Origin: Cellulomonas sp. ES6
GTDB lineage: Bacteria > Actinomycetota > Actinomycetes > Actinomycetales > Cellulomonadaceae
Direction of reading: 5' to 3'
Assembly: GCF_030053835.1 (NCBI RefSeq)
Contig: NZ_CP125655.1
Location: 2,604,001 to 2,668,000, forward strand
Length of the DNA stretch: 64,000 nucleotides
The translations under genes were made by a program, and so were the position numbers. How positions within the stretch are numbered: the stretch's first letter is position 1; every line of letters begins with the position of its first letter. Below are positions 16,793 to 24,713 of this stretch, in pieces. Under the pieces are notes generated by a model. It was not told where the DNA came from. It searched no databases and saw only the letters and a program-made list of their open reading frames with translations.

Positions 16793-17482
16793 TCAGCGGG
16801 GGCGGAGCGAGCGGACCTGCGCCGGGGTGAGGCGGCGGTGGGGGACGCCGTGGAGGAGCAGGACCACCTGGGCCGCGGCCTCGAGCTCCTCGGCGAGGTC
16901 GACCGCCGCGTCGAGGTGCGTCCCCGCGACGACGGAGCCGTGGTTCGCGAGCAGCAGCACCGGCGCCGCACCCGCGAGGTCGGCGACGCCCGCCGCGAGC
17001 TCGGCGCTGCCCGGCAGGGCGAACGGCGCGACCGGGAGCTCACCCAGGCGCATCACCTGGTACGGGGTGGTGGCGGGGAGCGGGCCGGTGGCGGTCCCGG
17101 GCGGGAGCGCGGCGGGCTCGAGGCACGACGCCGCGACGGCGGCCGGGGAGTGCAGGTGCACGACGGCGCGGGCGTCGGGCCGGGCCGCGTACACGGCGCG
17201 GTGCAGGGGCAGCTCCTTCGACGGCCGTGGTCCGTCCACGACAGCCGTCCCGGTGCCGGGTGTCGCGTCGGTGGGGGCGTCGTCGCCTGGGCCGGGGGCG
17301 ACCGGGACCAGCGCGAGGTCCTCCGGTCGCACGCGGGAGAGGCTCGAGCCGGTGGGCGTGACGAGCAGGTGGTCGCCGACCCGGACGCTCACGTTGCCCG
17401 AGCCTCCCGGTGACAGGCCGCGCGCGGCGAGGTGGCGGCACGCGGCGACGACGGCCTCGCGGGCGGAGTCGGCGGTGGTCAC
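16793..17482 (-). CDS. otnC: Class II aldolase, OtnC-like
   Basis: A 229-residue class II aldolase/adducin domain. Zinc ligands are in AVVHLHSPAAVAASC (His-x-His, about residues 106-108) and in LLANHGSVVAG, and GNVSVRV is the phosphate-binding loop. Next to an OtnK homologue this fits 3-oxo-tetronate 4-phosphate decarboxylase, which gives DHAP and CO2. GTG start overlaps the otnK stop by four bases, implying coupled translation. Last gene of the operon under the DeoR regulator. L-fuculose- or ribulose-phosphate aldolase activity cannot be excluded from sequence alone. Confidence 0.85.
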   Translation of the reverse strand: MTTADSAREAVVAACRHLAARGLSPGGSGNVSVRVGDHLLVTPTGSSLSRVRPEDLALVPVAPGPGDDAPTDATPGTGTAVVDGPRPSKELPLHRAVYAARPDARAVVHLHSPAAVAASCLEPAALPPGTATGPLPATTPYQVMRLGELPVAPFALPGSAELAAGVADLAGAAPVLLLANHGSVVAGTHLDAAVDLAEELEAAAQVVLLLHGVPHRRLTPAQVRSLRPR

Positions 17483-18804
17483 GGGCAGGCCTCCCAGGCG
17501 GTGCGGAACAGGTCGGGACCGCCGAAGTTGCCGGACTTGAGCAGCACGGACAGCCCGGGACGTTCGGCGGGCACCATCCACGGCACGCCCGGAGCGGCCG
17601 CCGGGCCGACGTGCAGGACCCGCAGGCCGAGCGCGGCGGCCACCGCGCCGGACGTCTCGCCGCCGGCGACGAGCAGCCGCCCGACCCCCAGGTCCCGCAC
17701 CGCCCGCGACGCCACCTCCCCGGCCGCGTCCTCCAGCAGCGCAGCGGCCCGCCGGGCTCCGAGACGCTCCTGCGTGGCGCGGACGGCGGCGGGCTCGGCC
17801 GAGGACGCGACCAGCACCGGGCCGGGGCCGGCCGCGTAGGCGTCCGCGAGCGCTCGCAGCACCCCGTCGAGCGTGCCCTCGCGGTCGGCGTCGAGGGCGA
17901 CCGCGTCGAGCGTGATCCGCGGACCGACGAAGTGGCCGATCTGCTCGAGCGTGCGGGCGGAGCAGGAGCCGGAGACGACGAGGGCGGGACGGTCGTCGCG
18001 GGCACCGGGGGCGCGGGACTCCGGGGCAGGCGGGGCGAGGGGCGACGGGCGCGTGTCGCGGGACCCCCGCCGTGCCAGCGCGGCCGCGAGGCCGGCCGCT
18101 CCGCCGAGCAGCACGGGCCGGGAGGGGAGCGGCACGGCCGCGGCGAGGGCGTCGAGGTCGGCGTCGGTCAGCGCGTCGGCGAGCACGTGCCGCGCGCCGT
18201 CGCCGGCCAGCCGCTCCAGCGCCACCGCCGCCTCACCGGACAGGAGCGCCTGGCGGTCCAGGAGCGCGACGGGGCGCGGTGTCTGCCGCCCGAGCACGCG
18301 CACCAGGTCCGGGTCGCGCATCGGGGTGAGCGGGTGGTCGCGCAGCGGCGACTCGGACAGCAGCCGGTCCCCGACGAACAGGTGGCCCTGGTACTGCGTC
18401 CGTCCGGCGCGGGGGGTCGCGGGCGTGCCGACGGCGACGGAGGCCGGCCCGAGCAGGTCGAGCAGCGCGTCGGCGACCGGGCCGATCATGCCCTCGTCGG
18501 TGGAGTCGAAGGTCGAGCAGTACTTCTGGTAGAGCGCCCGGGCGCCGTGGTCGAGCAGCCAGCGGGCGGACGCGACGGACTCGGCGACCGCCTGCGCACG
18601 CGGTGCCGTGCGGGTGCGGAGCGCGACGACGGCGCAGTCGCACGGCGGCAGCTCGAGCCCCGCCCCGGGCACCCCGAGGACGACGACCGCCGACCCGCCG
18701 GCGTCGCGCACCGCGTCCGCGAGGTCGCAGGCCCCGGTCACGTCGTCCGCGACGACGCCGAGGTGCGGCCCCGTCGCGCCGGGGGCTGCCGGTCCTCCCG
18801 TCAC
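17479..18804 (-). CDS. otnK: Four-carbon acid sugar kinase, OtnK-like
   Basis: A 441-residue kinase of the DUF1537 family, expected to phosphorylate 3-oxo-tetronate with ATP. The N-terminal substrate domain has LGVVADDVTGACDLADA (about residues 14-30) and LYQKYCSTFDSTDEG. The C-terminal nucleotide domain has VVSGSCSARTLEQI and LLVAGGETSGAVAAALG. The known pathway also needs a dehydrogenase (LtnD/DtnD type) and often the isomerase OtnI; neither is nearby. GTG start overlaps the deoR-like stop by four bases. Confidence 0.9.
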   Translation of the reverse strand: MTGGPAAPGATGPHLGVVADDVTGACDLADAVRDAGGSAVVVLGVPGAGLELPPCDCAVVALRTRTAPRAQAVAESVASARWLLDHGARALYQKYCSTFDSTDEGMIGPVADALLDLLGPASVAVGTPATPRAGRTQYQGHLFVGDRLLSESPLRDHPLTPMRDPDLVRVLGRQTPRPVALLDRQALLSGEAAVALERLAGDGARHVLADALTDADLDALAAAVPLPSRPVLLGGAAGLAAALARRGSRDTRPSPLAPPAPESRAPGARDDRPALVVSGSCSARTLEQIGHFVGPRITLDAVALDADREGTLDGVLRALADAYAAGPGPVLVASSAEPAAVRATQERLGARRAAALLEDAAGEVASRAVRDLGVGRLLVAGGETSGAVAAALGLRVLHVGPAAAPGVPWMVPAERPGLSVLLKSGNFGGPDLFRTAWEACP

Positions 18805-19673
18805 GCCGGTGCCAGCGCCGTGCCGGCGGGTGCGTGGTCCGTCCCGCCTCCGGCGCGGGCGGCGTCCCGGGTGTCGTCGTCCGCCGCACCGCCCGTGTCG
18901 CCCGGCCCGGCCGTCGCCGCGACCACGACCCGCTCGCACCGCTCGCGCAGCAGGGCGAGCTGCTCGGGGGTGGCCGCGTCGTCGACCACGACGGCGTGCG
19001 CCTGCTCGAGGCCCAGCACCCGCATGGGCGCGCGGGCGTCGAGCTTGCGGTGGTCGAGCAGCAGCACGACGCGCTCGGCGATGGCTGCCATGGCGCGCTT
19101 GGTGTCGGCGTCCCACTGGTCGGCCGAGAACACCCCGGCCGGGCCGGCGGCGGTCGCGGACAGGACGGCGACGTCGACGGCGAGGTCGGCGAGGCCGGCG
19201 CGCGTGCTCGGCCCGGCGAACGACCGCGTCAGCCGGTGGTAGGTGCCGCCGAGCGCGACCACCTCCAGGTCGTCGCGCGCGGTGCAGGTGGTGATGACCG
19301 GCACCGAGTGGGTGACGACCGTCAGCCCGCCGGGCAGCCGGCGCGCGAGGGCCGCCACGGTGGTGCCGGCGTCCAGCGCGACCACGCCGGCGTCGGCGAG
19401 CAGCGGCAGCGCGGCGCGCGCGACCGCGTCCTTCTCCCGCGCGGCCTCGGTGCGGCGCAGCTCGAACGACGGCGCCGCGCTGCCGTCCACCAGGCTCGCG
19501 CCGCCGACGACGCGGCGGACGAGCCCCTCGGCGGCGAGCTGGCCGAGGTCCCGGCGGATGGTCATCTCGGACACGCCGAGCTCCGCGGCCGCCGTGCTGG
19601 ACGACACGTAGCCGGTCTCCTCGAGGCGGCGCAGCAGCTCGTCGCGGCGGCGGGGGGCGGCGGAGTAGCGCAC
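18801..19673 (-). CDS. DeoR-family transcriptional regulator
   Basis: A 290-residue repressor type. The N-terminal winged helix (about residues 5-58) includes YVSSSTAAAELGVSEMTIRRDLGQL, the DeoR signature. The C-terminal sugar-phosphate sensor domain has VALDAGTTVAALARRL and VTHSVPVITTC. An ATG at 19682 is possible, but it lies inside the -10 of a near-perfect promoter (TTGACA-17-TTGGAT). That promoter ends seven bases before GTG 19673, so this start was chosen. First gene of the deoR-otnK-otnC operon. The palindrome at 19733 is its most likely operator. Confidence 0.92.
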   Translation of the reverse strand: MRYSAAPRRRDELLRRLEETGYVSSSTAAAELGVSEMTIRRDLGQLAAEGLVRRVVGGASLVDGSAAPSFELRRTEAAREKDAVARAALPLLADAGVVALDAGTTVAALARRLPGGLTVVTHSVPVITTCTARDDLEVVALGGTYHRLTRSFAGPSTRAGLADLAVDVAVLSATAAGPAGVFSADQWDADTKRAMAAIAERVVLLLDHRKLDARAPMRVLGLEQAHAVVVDDAATPEQLALLRERCERVVVAATAGPGDTGGAADDDTRDAARAGGGTDHAPAGTALAPA

Positions 19674-19680
19674 GGACGTC

Positions 19681-19709
19681 ATCCAACGGGGCCGGTCGTG
19701 GGTTGTCAA
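19681..19709 (-). promoter_or_regulatory. Promoter of deoR-otnK-otnC operon
   Basis: Minus strand: TTGACA (19704-19709), 17-base spacer, TTGGAT (19681-19686). A 7-base gap leads to GTG 19673. Confidence 0.6.
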
Positions 19710-19722
19710 TCGTCGGACATGG

Positions 19723-19752
19723 TTGACCGAAGTGTTCGATAACGAACACACT
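19723..19752 (+). promoter_or_regulatory. Promoter and DeoR-type operator
   Basis: TTGACC (19723-19728), 18-base spacer, weak -10 CACACT (19747-19752), then six bases to GTG 19759. The spacer holds the perfect palindrome TGTTCG-ATAA-CGAACA (19733-19748), well placed to block this promoter and to act on the divergent one. Confidence 0.7.
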
Positions 19753-19758
19753 GTGCGG

Positions 19759-21453
19759 GTGAGTCGTCAGCGCCGCCGGGTGGGCCTCGGCATCGACGTC
19801 GGGACCACCAACGTCAAGGTGGCGGTGGTCGACGTGCCCGAGGACGGCGCGGACGCGCCCGTGCTGCTCGCGGTCGCGTCGGCCCCGACGCCCGGCCCCG
19901 CGGCCCTCGACCGGACGCTGCGCGAGCTCGCCGTCCGGGCGCTCGCCGCGGCCGCGCGCCGCACCGGGTCCGCCGTCGTGCCCGAGGCCGTCGGCCTGGC
20001 CTCGATGGCCGAGACCGGCGTCCCGCTCGACGCGGACGACCGGCCGCTCGGACCGTGGCTCCGCTGGGACGGCCACCGGGCCGCCGCCGAGGCCGCCGCG
20101 CTCGCGGACCGGCTCGGCGCGACCGCCCTGTTCGAGGCGACCGGGGTGCGCCCGAGCGCGAAGGTGCCGCTCGCGACGCTCGCCTGGCTCGGCGCCCACG
20201 AGCCGGCGACGCGCGCCGCGCTGCACCGGTGGGCCGGCGTCGCCGACCTCGCGGCCCTGCGGCTCACCGGCGAGCTCGTCACCGACCACACGCTCGCCGG
20301 GCGGACCATGGCGTACCGGCTGCCGGCCACCGGCGTGCCGCTGCCCGACGGGTTCGACGCCGACCTGCTCGCCGAGGTCGGCCTGCGCCCGGAGCACCTG
20401 CCCAGGGTCGCGCCGCCCGACGCGGTCGCCGGGACCGTGAGCGCCCCGGCCTGGGCCGCGGCCGGTGTGCGCAGGGGCACGCCCGTCACCGTAGCCGGTC
20501 ACGACCACGCGGTGGGTGCGTGGGCCGCCGGCGTCCGGGCGCCGGGGGACGTCGCCGACTCGATCGGGACCGCGGAGGCCGTGTGCACCGTGCTCGCCGC
20601 CGACCCCGTCCGCGCGGACGTGGCCCGCGCGGGGATGAGCCTGGTCCGGACCGTCGCGGGCCTGCCCGCCCTGCTGGCCGGGTCGTCGAGCGCCGGGGCG
20701 ATGGTCCGGTGGTGGCTGGAGCACGAGGCCCCGGGCTGGTCGGCCGACGCGCTGTTCGCGGCCGTCGCGGCCCTGCCGGCGGACGAGCGCCCGCACGACG
20801 TGGTGGTGCTGCCCTACGTGAGCGGGCGGCAGACGCCGGAGCCCGACCCCGGCGCCCGCCCGGCCGTCCTGCACCGCGGCAGCCACGGGCCGGTGGCGCT
20901 GGCGTCCGCCATGGTCGACGGGCTGGCGCTGCACGCCCGGTGGATGCTCGAGGTCCAGGCCGGACTCGCGGGTCCCGACCACCGGCCCCGGCAGGTGCGG
21001 GTGCTCGGCGGTCCGGCGGGGCGGAACACCGCGTGGATGCGCGCCAAGGCGCTCGCGGGGCCCGTGCCCGTGCGGCTCGTGGACGGCGCCGAGCCCGTCG
21101 CCGCGGGGGCCGCCCTGCTCGCCCTGCACCGCGCCGGGCTGCTCGGCACGGGCGAGGCGCCGACGCTGCCGCTGCTCCCCGGCCTGCCCGACGGCAGCCC
21201 CGTCCCGGACCCCGACCCCCGCGCCGGGGCGGCGCTCGACCGCTTCGTCCGGGCTGCGTTGGGGGCGGACGGGCCGGGCACCGAGAGGCCGGGCCCCGAT
21301 GCGCCCGGCACCGACGCGCCCGCCTCCGCCCCGCTGGGCACCGACGCGCCCGGCACCGACACCCCGGGGCCACCCGCGCCCGGCGCCCCGACCCCCGAGC
21401 CCGCGCCCCGTCGCGCACCCCCCGCACCGCACCGCCTGGAGGCCCGCCCGTGA
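19759..21453 (+). CDS. FGGY-family carbohydrate kinase
   Basis: A 564-residue sugar kinase. The first ATP-binding motif GLGIDVGTTNVKVAVVDV is at residues 7-24. The second lobe has VTVAGHDHAVGAW and the third VLGGPAGRNTAWMRAKALAG. DVADSIGTAEAV resembles the substrate-proximal FGGY loop. The last 70 residues are a low-complexity Pro/Gly/Asp/Ala tail built from repeated APGTDAP-like units, unusual for the family. Start GTG 19759 is chosen from the leaderless promoter; GTG 19753 is the alternative. Substrate unknown; a ketose is likely since an aldolase gene overlaps the stop. Confidence 0.9.
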   Translation: MSRQRRRVGLGIDVGTTNVKVAVVDVPEDGADAPVLLAVASAPTPGPAALDRTLRELAVRALAAAARRTGSAVVPEAVGLASMAETGVPLDADDRPLGPWLRWDGHRAAAEAAALADRLGATALFEATGVRPSAKVPLATLAWLGAHEPATRAALHRWAGVADLAALRLTGELVTDHTLAGRTMAYRLPATGVPLPDGFDADLLAEVGLRPEHLPRVAPPDAVAGTVSAPAWAAAGVRRGTPVTVAGHDHAVGAWAAGVRAPGDVADSIGTAEAVCTVLAADPVRADVARAGMSLVRTVAGLPALLAGSSSAGAMVRWWLEHEAPGWSADALFAAVAALPADERPHDVVVLPYVSGRQTPEPDPGARPAVLHRGSHGPVALASAMVDGLALHARWMLEVQAGLAGPDHRPRQVRVLGGPAGRNTAWMRAKALAGPVPVRLVDGAEPVAAGAALLALHRAGLLGTGEAPTLPLLPGLPDGSPVPDPDPRAGAALDRFVRAALGADGPGTERPGPDAPGTDAPASAPLGTDAPGTDTPGPPAPGAPTPEPAPRRAPPAPHRLEARP

Positions 21454-22349
21454 CCCACCCGACCGCCGCCGCGCCCACGCTCGACGCCATCGCCCGCCCG
21501 TCCGGGGCGCTCGCGATGGTGGCGATGGACCAGCGCGAGAGCCTGCGCACGATGTTCGACCAGGCGGGTGCCGGCCGTCCCGACCACGCGACGCTCGTCG
21601 ACTTCAAGCTCGCCGTCGCCCGCGCGCTGTCGCCGCTGGCGTCGGGCTTCCTCATCGACCGGGAGATGGGCGTCGAGCGGGCGGCGCCCCTGCTGCCCGC
21701 GTCCTGCGGGCTGATCCTCGCGGCGGACGCGCTCGAGCAGGAGCCCGGAGGCCCGGTCGAGGAGACCGGGCTGGACGACGTCGTCGTGGCCCCGGAGTCC
21801 GACCTGCACGGCGCGGTCGCGCTCAAGCTGCTGGTGATCTGGCGGCGCGACGCCCGGCGGGAGCAGCGCGTCGAGCTGGCGCGCCGGTTCATCGAGGTGG
21901 CGGCCTCGCGCGGCGTGCTGTCGGTCCTGGAGCCCGTCGTGCGGGCCACCCCGGAGGAGCTGGCGGCCGGCACGTGGGACCAGGAGGCGGCGATCGCCGA
22001 GGCCGCCCGGGAGCTCTCGCCGCTCGGCCCGAGCCTGTACAAGGTGCAGGTGCCGCTGGGCGGTCGCGCGCCGGCCGCCGAGCTGGAGCGGGCCTGCGCG
22101 GCCCTGGGCGCGTCGATCACCGGGCCGTGGGTGGTGCTGTCGCAGGGCGTGGACCGGGAGGACTTCGCCGGGGCGGTGCGGGCGGCGTGCCGCGGCGGGG
22201 CGAGCGGGTTCCTCGCGGGCCGGGCGCTGTGGAGCGACGTCGTCGGGCGGCCGGACGTCCCCGCGGCGCTCGCGGAGGTCTCGGTGCCGCGGCTGCGCGC
22301 GCTGGTCGACCTGGTGGACGCCGAGGCGCGGCCGTGGAGCGCGGCGTGA
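21450..22349 (+). CDS. Class I aldolase, LacD/YihT type
   Basis: A 299-residue protein similar to tagatose-bisphosphate aldolase (LacD) and sulfofructose-1-phosphate aldolase (YihT). Conserved segments: LAMVAMDQRESLRTMF near the start, DFKLAVARALSP, GFLIDREMGV, and PSLYKVQVPLGG with the probable Schiff-base lysine. GPWVVLSQGVDREDF is the C-terminal phosphate-binding strand. It would split a phosphorylated ketose, supplied by the kinase before it, to DHAP plus an aldehyde. GTG start overlaps the kinase stop by four bases. The choice between a tagatose-like and a sulfo-sugar substrate is open. Confidence 0.85.
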   Translation: MTHPTAAAPTLDAIARPSGALAMVAMDQRESLRTMFDQAGAGRPDHATLVDFKLAVARALSPLASGFLIDREMGVERAAPLLPASCGLILAADALEQEPGGPVEETGLDDVVVAPESDLHGAVALKLLVIWRRDARREQRVELARRFIEVAASRGVLSVLEPVVRATPEELAAGTWDQEAAIAEAARELSPLGPSLYKVQVPLGGRAPAAELERACAALGASITGPWVVLSQGVDREDFAGAVRAACRGGASGFLAGRALWSDVVGRPDVPAALAEVSVPRLRALVDLVDAEARPWSAA

Positions 22350-23119
22350 CCACCGGGCCGGGGCCGTCCGCGCCCGCGTCGCCAGTGCCCGCGTCGCCAG
22401 TGCCCGCGTCGCCCGCGCCCGGGTCCGCCGGGACCGTCGGCCTGCTGCACACGGTCCCCGCCCTGGCGCAGCGGTTCGACGCCGACGTGGACGCCGCGGC
22501 GCCGCTGCTGCGCCGGCTGCACGTGGTGGACGGCTGGCTGCTGGCGACGGCGGTGGCGCAGGGCGTCACGCCGCAGGTCGAGGCCGCCGTCGCGGCGCAC
22601 GTGCGGCACCTGGTGGACGCGGGTGCGACGGCGGTCCTGGTGACGTGCTCGTCGATCGGTGAGGCCGCCGAGGCCGCGGCGGCGACGGTGGACGTCCCGG
22701 TGCTGCGCGTCGACGCGTCCATGGCCCGCGAGGCCGTGACCCTCGCGTCCGCCCCGGGCGCGCGCGGCCGGGTGGCGGTCCTGGCGACCCTGGCGTCGAC
22801 CCTGGGGCCGACCGGCCGGCTGGTGCAGCGCGCCGCGGCGGACGCGGGGGCGGACGTCGACGTCGAGGCCGGCGTGGTGGACGGGGCCGCCGCCGCGCGG
22901 GACGCCGGCGACGGCGAGCGCGCGGACCGGCTGGTCGCGGAGGCGGTGGCCGACGCCGCACGCGGGGCCGACGTGGTGGTGCTGGCGCAGGCGTCGATGG
23001 CCGGGGCCGCCGCACTCGCGGAGCCGGCGGTGCCGGTGCTGACCTCGCCCGCCGGCGGGGTGGCGGCGCTCGTCCGGGCGCTCGCGACGACCACCGGGCG
23101 CGTGCCCGGCGAACGGTGA
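22346..23119 (+). CDS. Asp/Glu/hydantoin racemase-family protein
   Basis: A 257-residue protein with the two-lobed Asp/Glu racemase fold. TVGLLHTVPALAQRF opens the first lobe and AVLVTCSSIGEAAEA carries the first catalytic Cys. The second lobe has VVVLAQASMAGAAAL, where a Cys would be expected and Ala/Ser stand instead, so a two-Cys racemase mechanism is doubtful. The first 30 residues repeat ASPVPASPVPASPAP. GTG start overlaps the aldolase stop. Similar proteins occur in sugar-acid clusters, sometimes as isomerases; the role here is unknown. Confidence 0.8.
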   Translation: MTTGPGPSAPASPVPASPVPASPAPGSAGTVGLLHTVPALAQRFDADVDAAAPLLRRLHVVDGWLLATAVAQGVTPQVEAAVAAHVRHLVDAGATAVLVTCSSIGEAAEAAAATVDVPVLRVDASMAREAVTLASAPGARGRVAVLATLASTLGPTGRLVQRAAADAGADVDVEAGVVDGAAAARDAGDGERADRLVAEAVADAARGADVVVLAQASMAGAAALAEPAVPVLTSPAGGVAALVRALATTTGRVPGER

Positions 23120-23130
23120 GGAGGACGGAC

Positions 23131-24648
23131 GTGGACGACCACGGCGTGCACCTGCTGGCGTACACCGAGCGGCTCGGCGGGCCGACGCCCGACCTGGCCG
23201 GCGTGCGGGCGCTGCTCGCGGGCGGCCCGCTCGCGGTGTTCAGCGGCGTCCACCTGCTGCCGTTCTTCGTGCCGTTCGACGGCGACGACGCGGGGTTCGA
23301 CCCGGTGGACCACGGGACGGTCGACCCGCGGCTCGGCACCTGGGACGACGTGCGGGCGCTCGCCGACGCGGGCGTGAACGTCACCGCGGACCTCATCGTC
23401 AACCACGTCTCGGCCGACTCGGCGGAGTTCCGCGACTGGCTGGCGCGCGGGCCGCGGTCCCCGTCGGACGGCATGTTCCTCACGTTCGACACGGTGTTCC
23501 CGCACGGCGCGGACGAGGCGGCGATCACGGCGTTCTACCGCCCGCGGCTGGGGCTGCCGTTCACGCCGTACCAGCGGGCCGACGGCACCCGGCGCCTGGT
23601 GTGGACGACGTTCATGCCGACGCAGGTGGACCTGGACGTCCACCACCCGGCGGCGCGCGACTACCTGCGGCGCATCCTGCGGACCCTGCGCGAGGGCGGC
23701 GTGTCGACGGTGCGGCTCGACGCCGTGGGGTACGCCGTCAAGACGCCGGGCACGGACTCGTTCATGACGGAGCACACCCTGGGCTTCGTCGAGGAGATCA
23801 CCGCCCTCGCGCACGCCGAGGGCGTGCAGGTGCTGGTGGAGGTGCACGCCCACCACACGCAGCAGGCGGCGATCGCGCCCCTGGTGGACCTGGTGTACGA
23901 CTTCGCCCTGCCGCCGCTGCTGCTGCACGCGCTGGCGACGGGCGCCACGGACCGCCTCGCGCACTGGTTCGCGATCCGCCCGGCGAACGCCGTCACGGTG
24001 CTGGACACGCACGACGGCATCGGGGTCATCGACGCGGGGCCGTCCGGCGAGCGGCCGGGGATCCTCAGCGCGGAGGAGATGGCCGCCGTCTTCGCGGAGG
24101 CCGAGCGGCGCACGGGCGGCGAGTCGGCGCAGGCGTCGGCGCGGGTCGCGTGGGCCGCGCTGCCGCACCAGGTCAACTCGACGTTCTGGTCGGTGCTGGG
24201 CGAGGACGCGACCGCGTACCTGCTGGCCCGGTGCGTGCAGCTGTTCGTCCCCGGCCGGCCGCAGATCTACTACGTCGGGCTGCTCGCCGGCACCAACGAC
24301 ATGCCGCGGTACGCCGCGACGGGCCAGGGGCGGGAGGTCAACCGCCACGTCTACACGCCCGGCGAGCTCGCCGAGGCGCTCACGGGGGAGGTCACCCGCG
24401 CCCAGCTCGGCCTGGTGGCGCTGCGGACGGCCCACCCGGCGTTCGCGGGGGAGTTCACGGCGCGGGAGCTCGGCGAGGGTCGGCTCGAGCTGGCGTGGCG
24501 TGGCGACGCCGGTGCCGCGGCGGTGCTCACGGTCGACGTGACACCGGGGAGGCAGGGGTTCGTGGTCGACGTCGCGGGCGGGCCGGAGGGGGAGCGGCGG
24601 TTCGCCTCGGTGGCGGACCTGGCGGACCTGGCGGCGCTCGCGGGCTGA
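23131..24648 (+). CDS. GH13_18 sugar phosphorylase
   Basis: A 505-residue GH13 protein of the sucrose-phosphorylase subfamily. Catalytic residues: nucleophile Asp in VRLDAVGYAVK (about 197), acid/base Glu in VLVEVHAHH (about 237), and transition-state Asp in VLDTHDGIGV (about 295). VFSGVHLLPFFVPF and GRPQIYYVGLLAGTND are subfamily marks. It should release glucose (or glucose 1-phosphate) from a small alpha-glucoside. Related members act on sucrose, sucrose-6F-phosphate, glucosylglycerol and glucosylglycerate; the acceptor loop cannot be assigned here. Start set by GAGGAGGAC before the GTG. Last gene of the FGGY-kinase operon. Confidence 0.9.
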   Translation: MDDHGVHLLAYTERLGGPTPDLAGVRALLAGGPLAVFSGVHLLPFFVPFDGDDAGFDPVDHGTVDPRLGTWDDVRALADAGVNVTADLIVNHVSADSAEFRDWLARGPRSPSDGMFLTFDTVFPHGADEAAITAFYRPRLGLPFTPYQRADGTRRLVWTTFMPTQVDLDVHHPAARDYLRRILRTLREGGVSTVRLDAVGYAVKTPGTDSFMTEHTLGFVEEITALAHAEGVQVLVEVHAHHTQQAAIAPLVDLVYDFALPPLLLHALATGATDRLAHWFAIRPANAVTVLDTHDGIGVIDAGPSGERPGILSAEEMAAVFAEAERRTGGESAQASARVAWAALPHQVNSTFWSVLGEDATAYLLARCVQLFVPGRPQIYYVGLLAGTNDMPRYAATGQGREVNRHVYTPGELAEALTGEVTRAQLGLVALRTAHPAFAGEFTARELGEGRLELAWRGDAGAAAVLTVDVTPGRQGFVVDVAGGPEGERRFASVADLADLAALAG

Positions 24649-24699
24649 CGCCGTCACCGCCCTTGCCCCGCCTCCGGAGCGTGTGGTTTCGTTCTCATA

Positions 24700-24713
24700 T
24701 GGCATCGATGCCA
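24700..24713. promoter_or_regulatory. LacI-type operator D
   Basis: TGGCATCGATGCCA, a perfect 14-bp palindrome, overlaps the start codons of the GH2 gene. It is the best symmetric form of the family of sites in this window. Confidence 0.75.

Noticed and set aside
16793..24648. Mobile element carrying the DeoR module
   Set aside because: No integrase, transposase or flanking direct repeat was found; base composition matches the surroundings.
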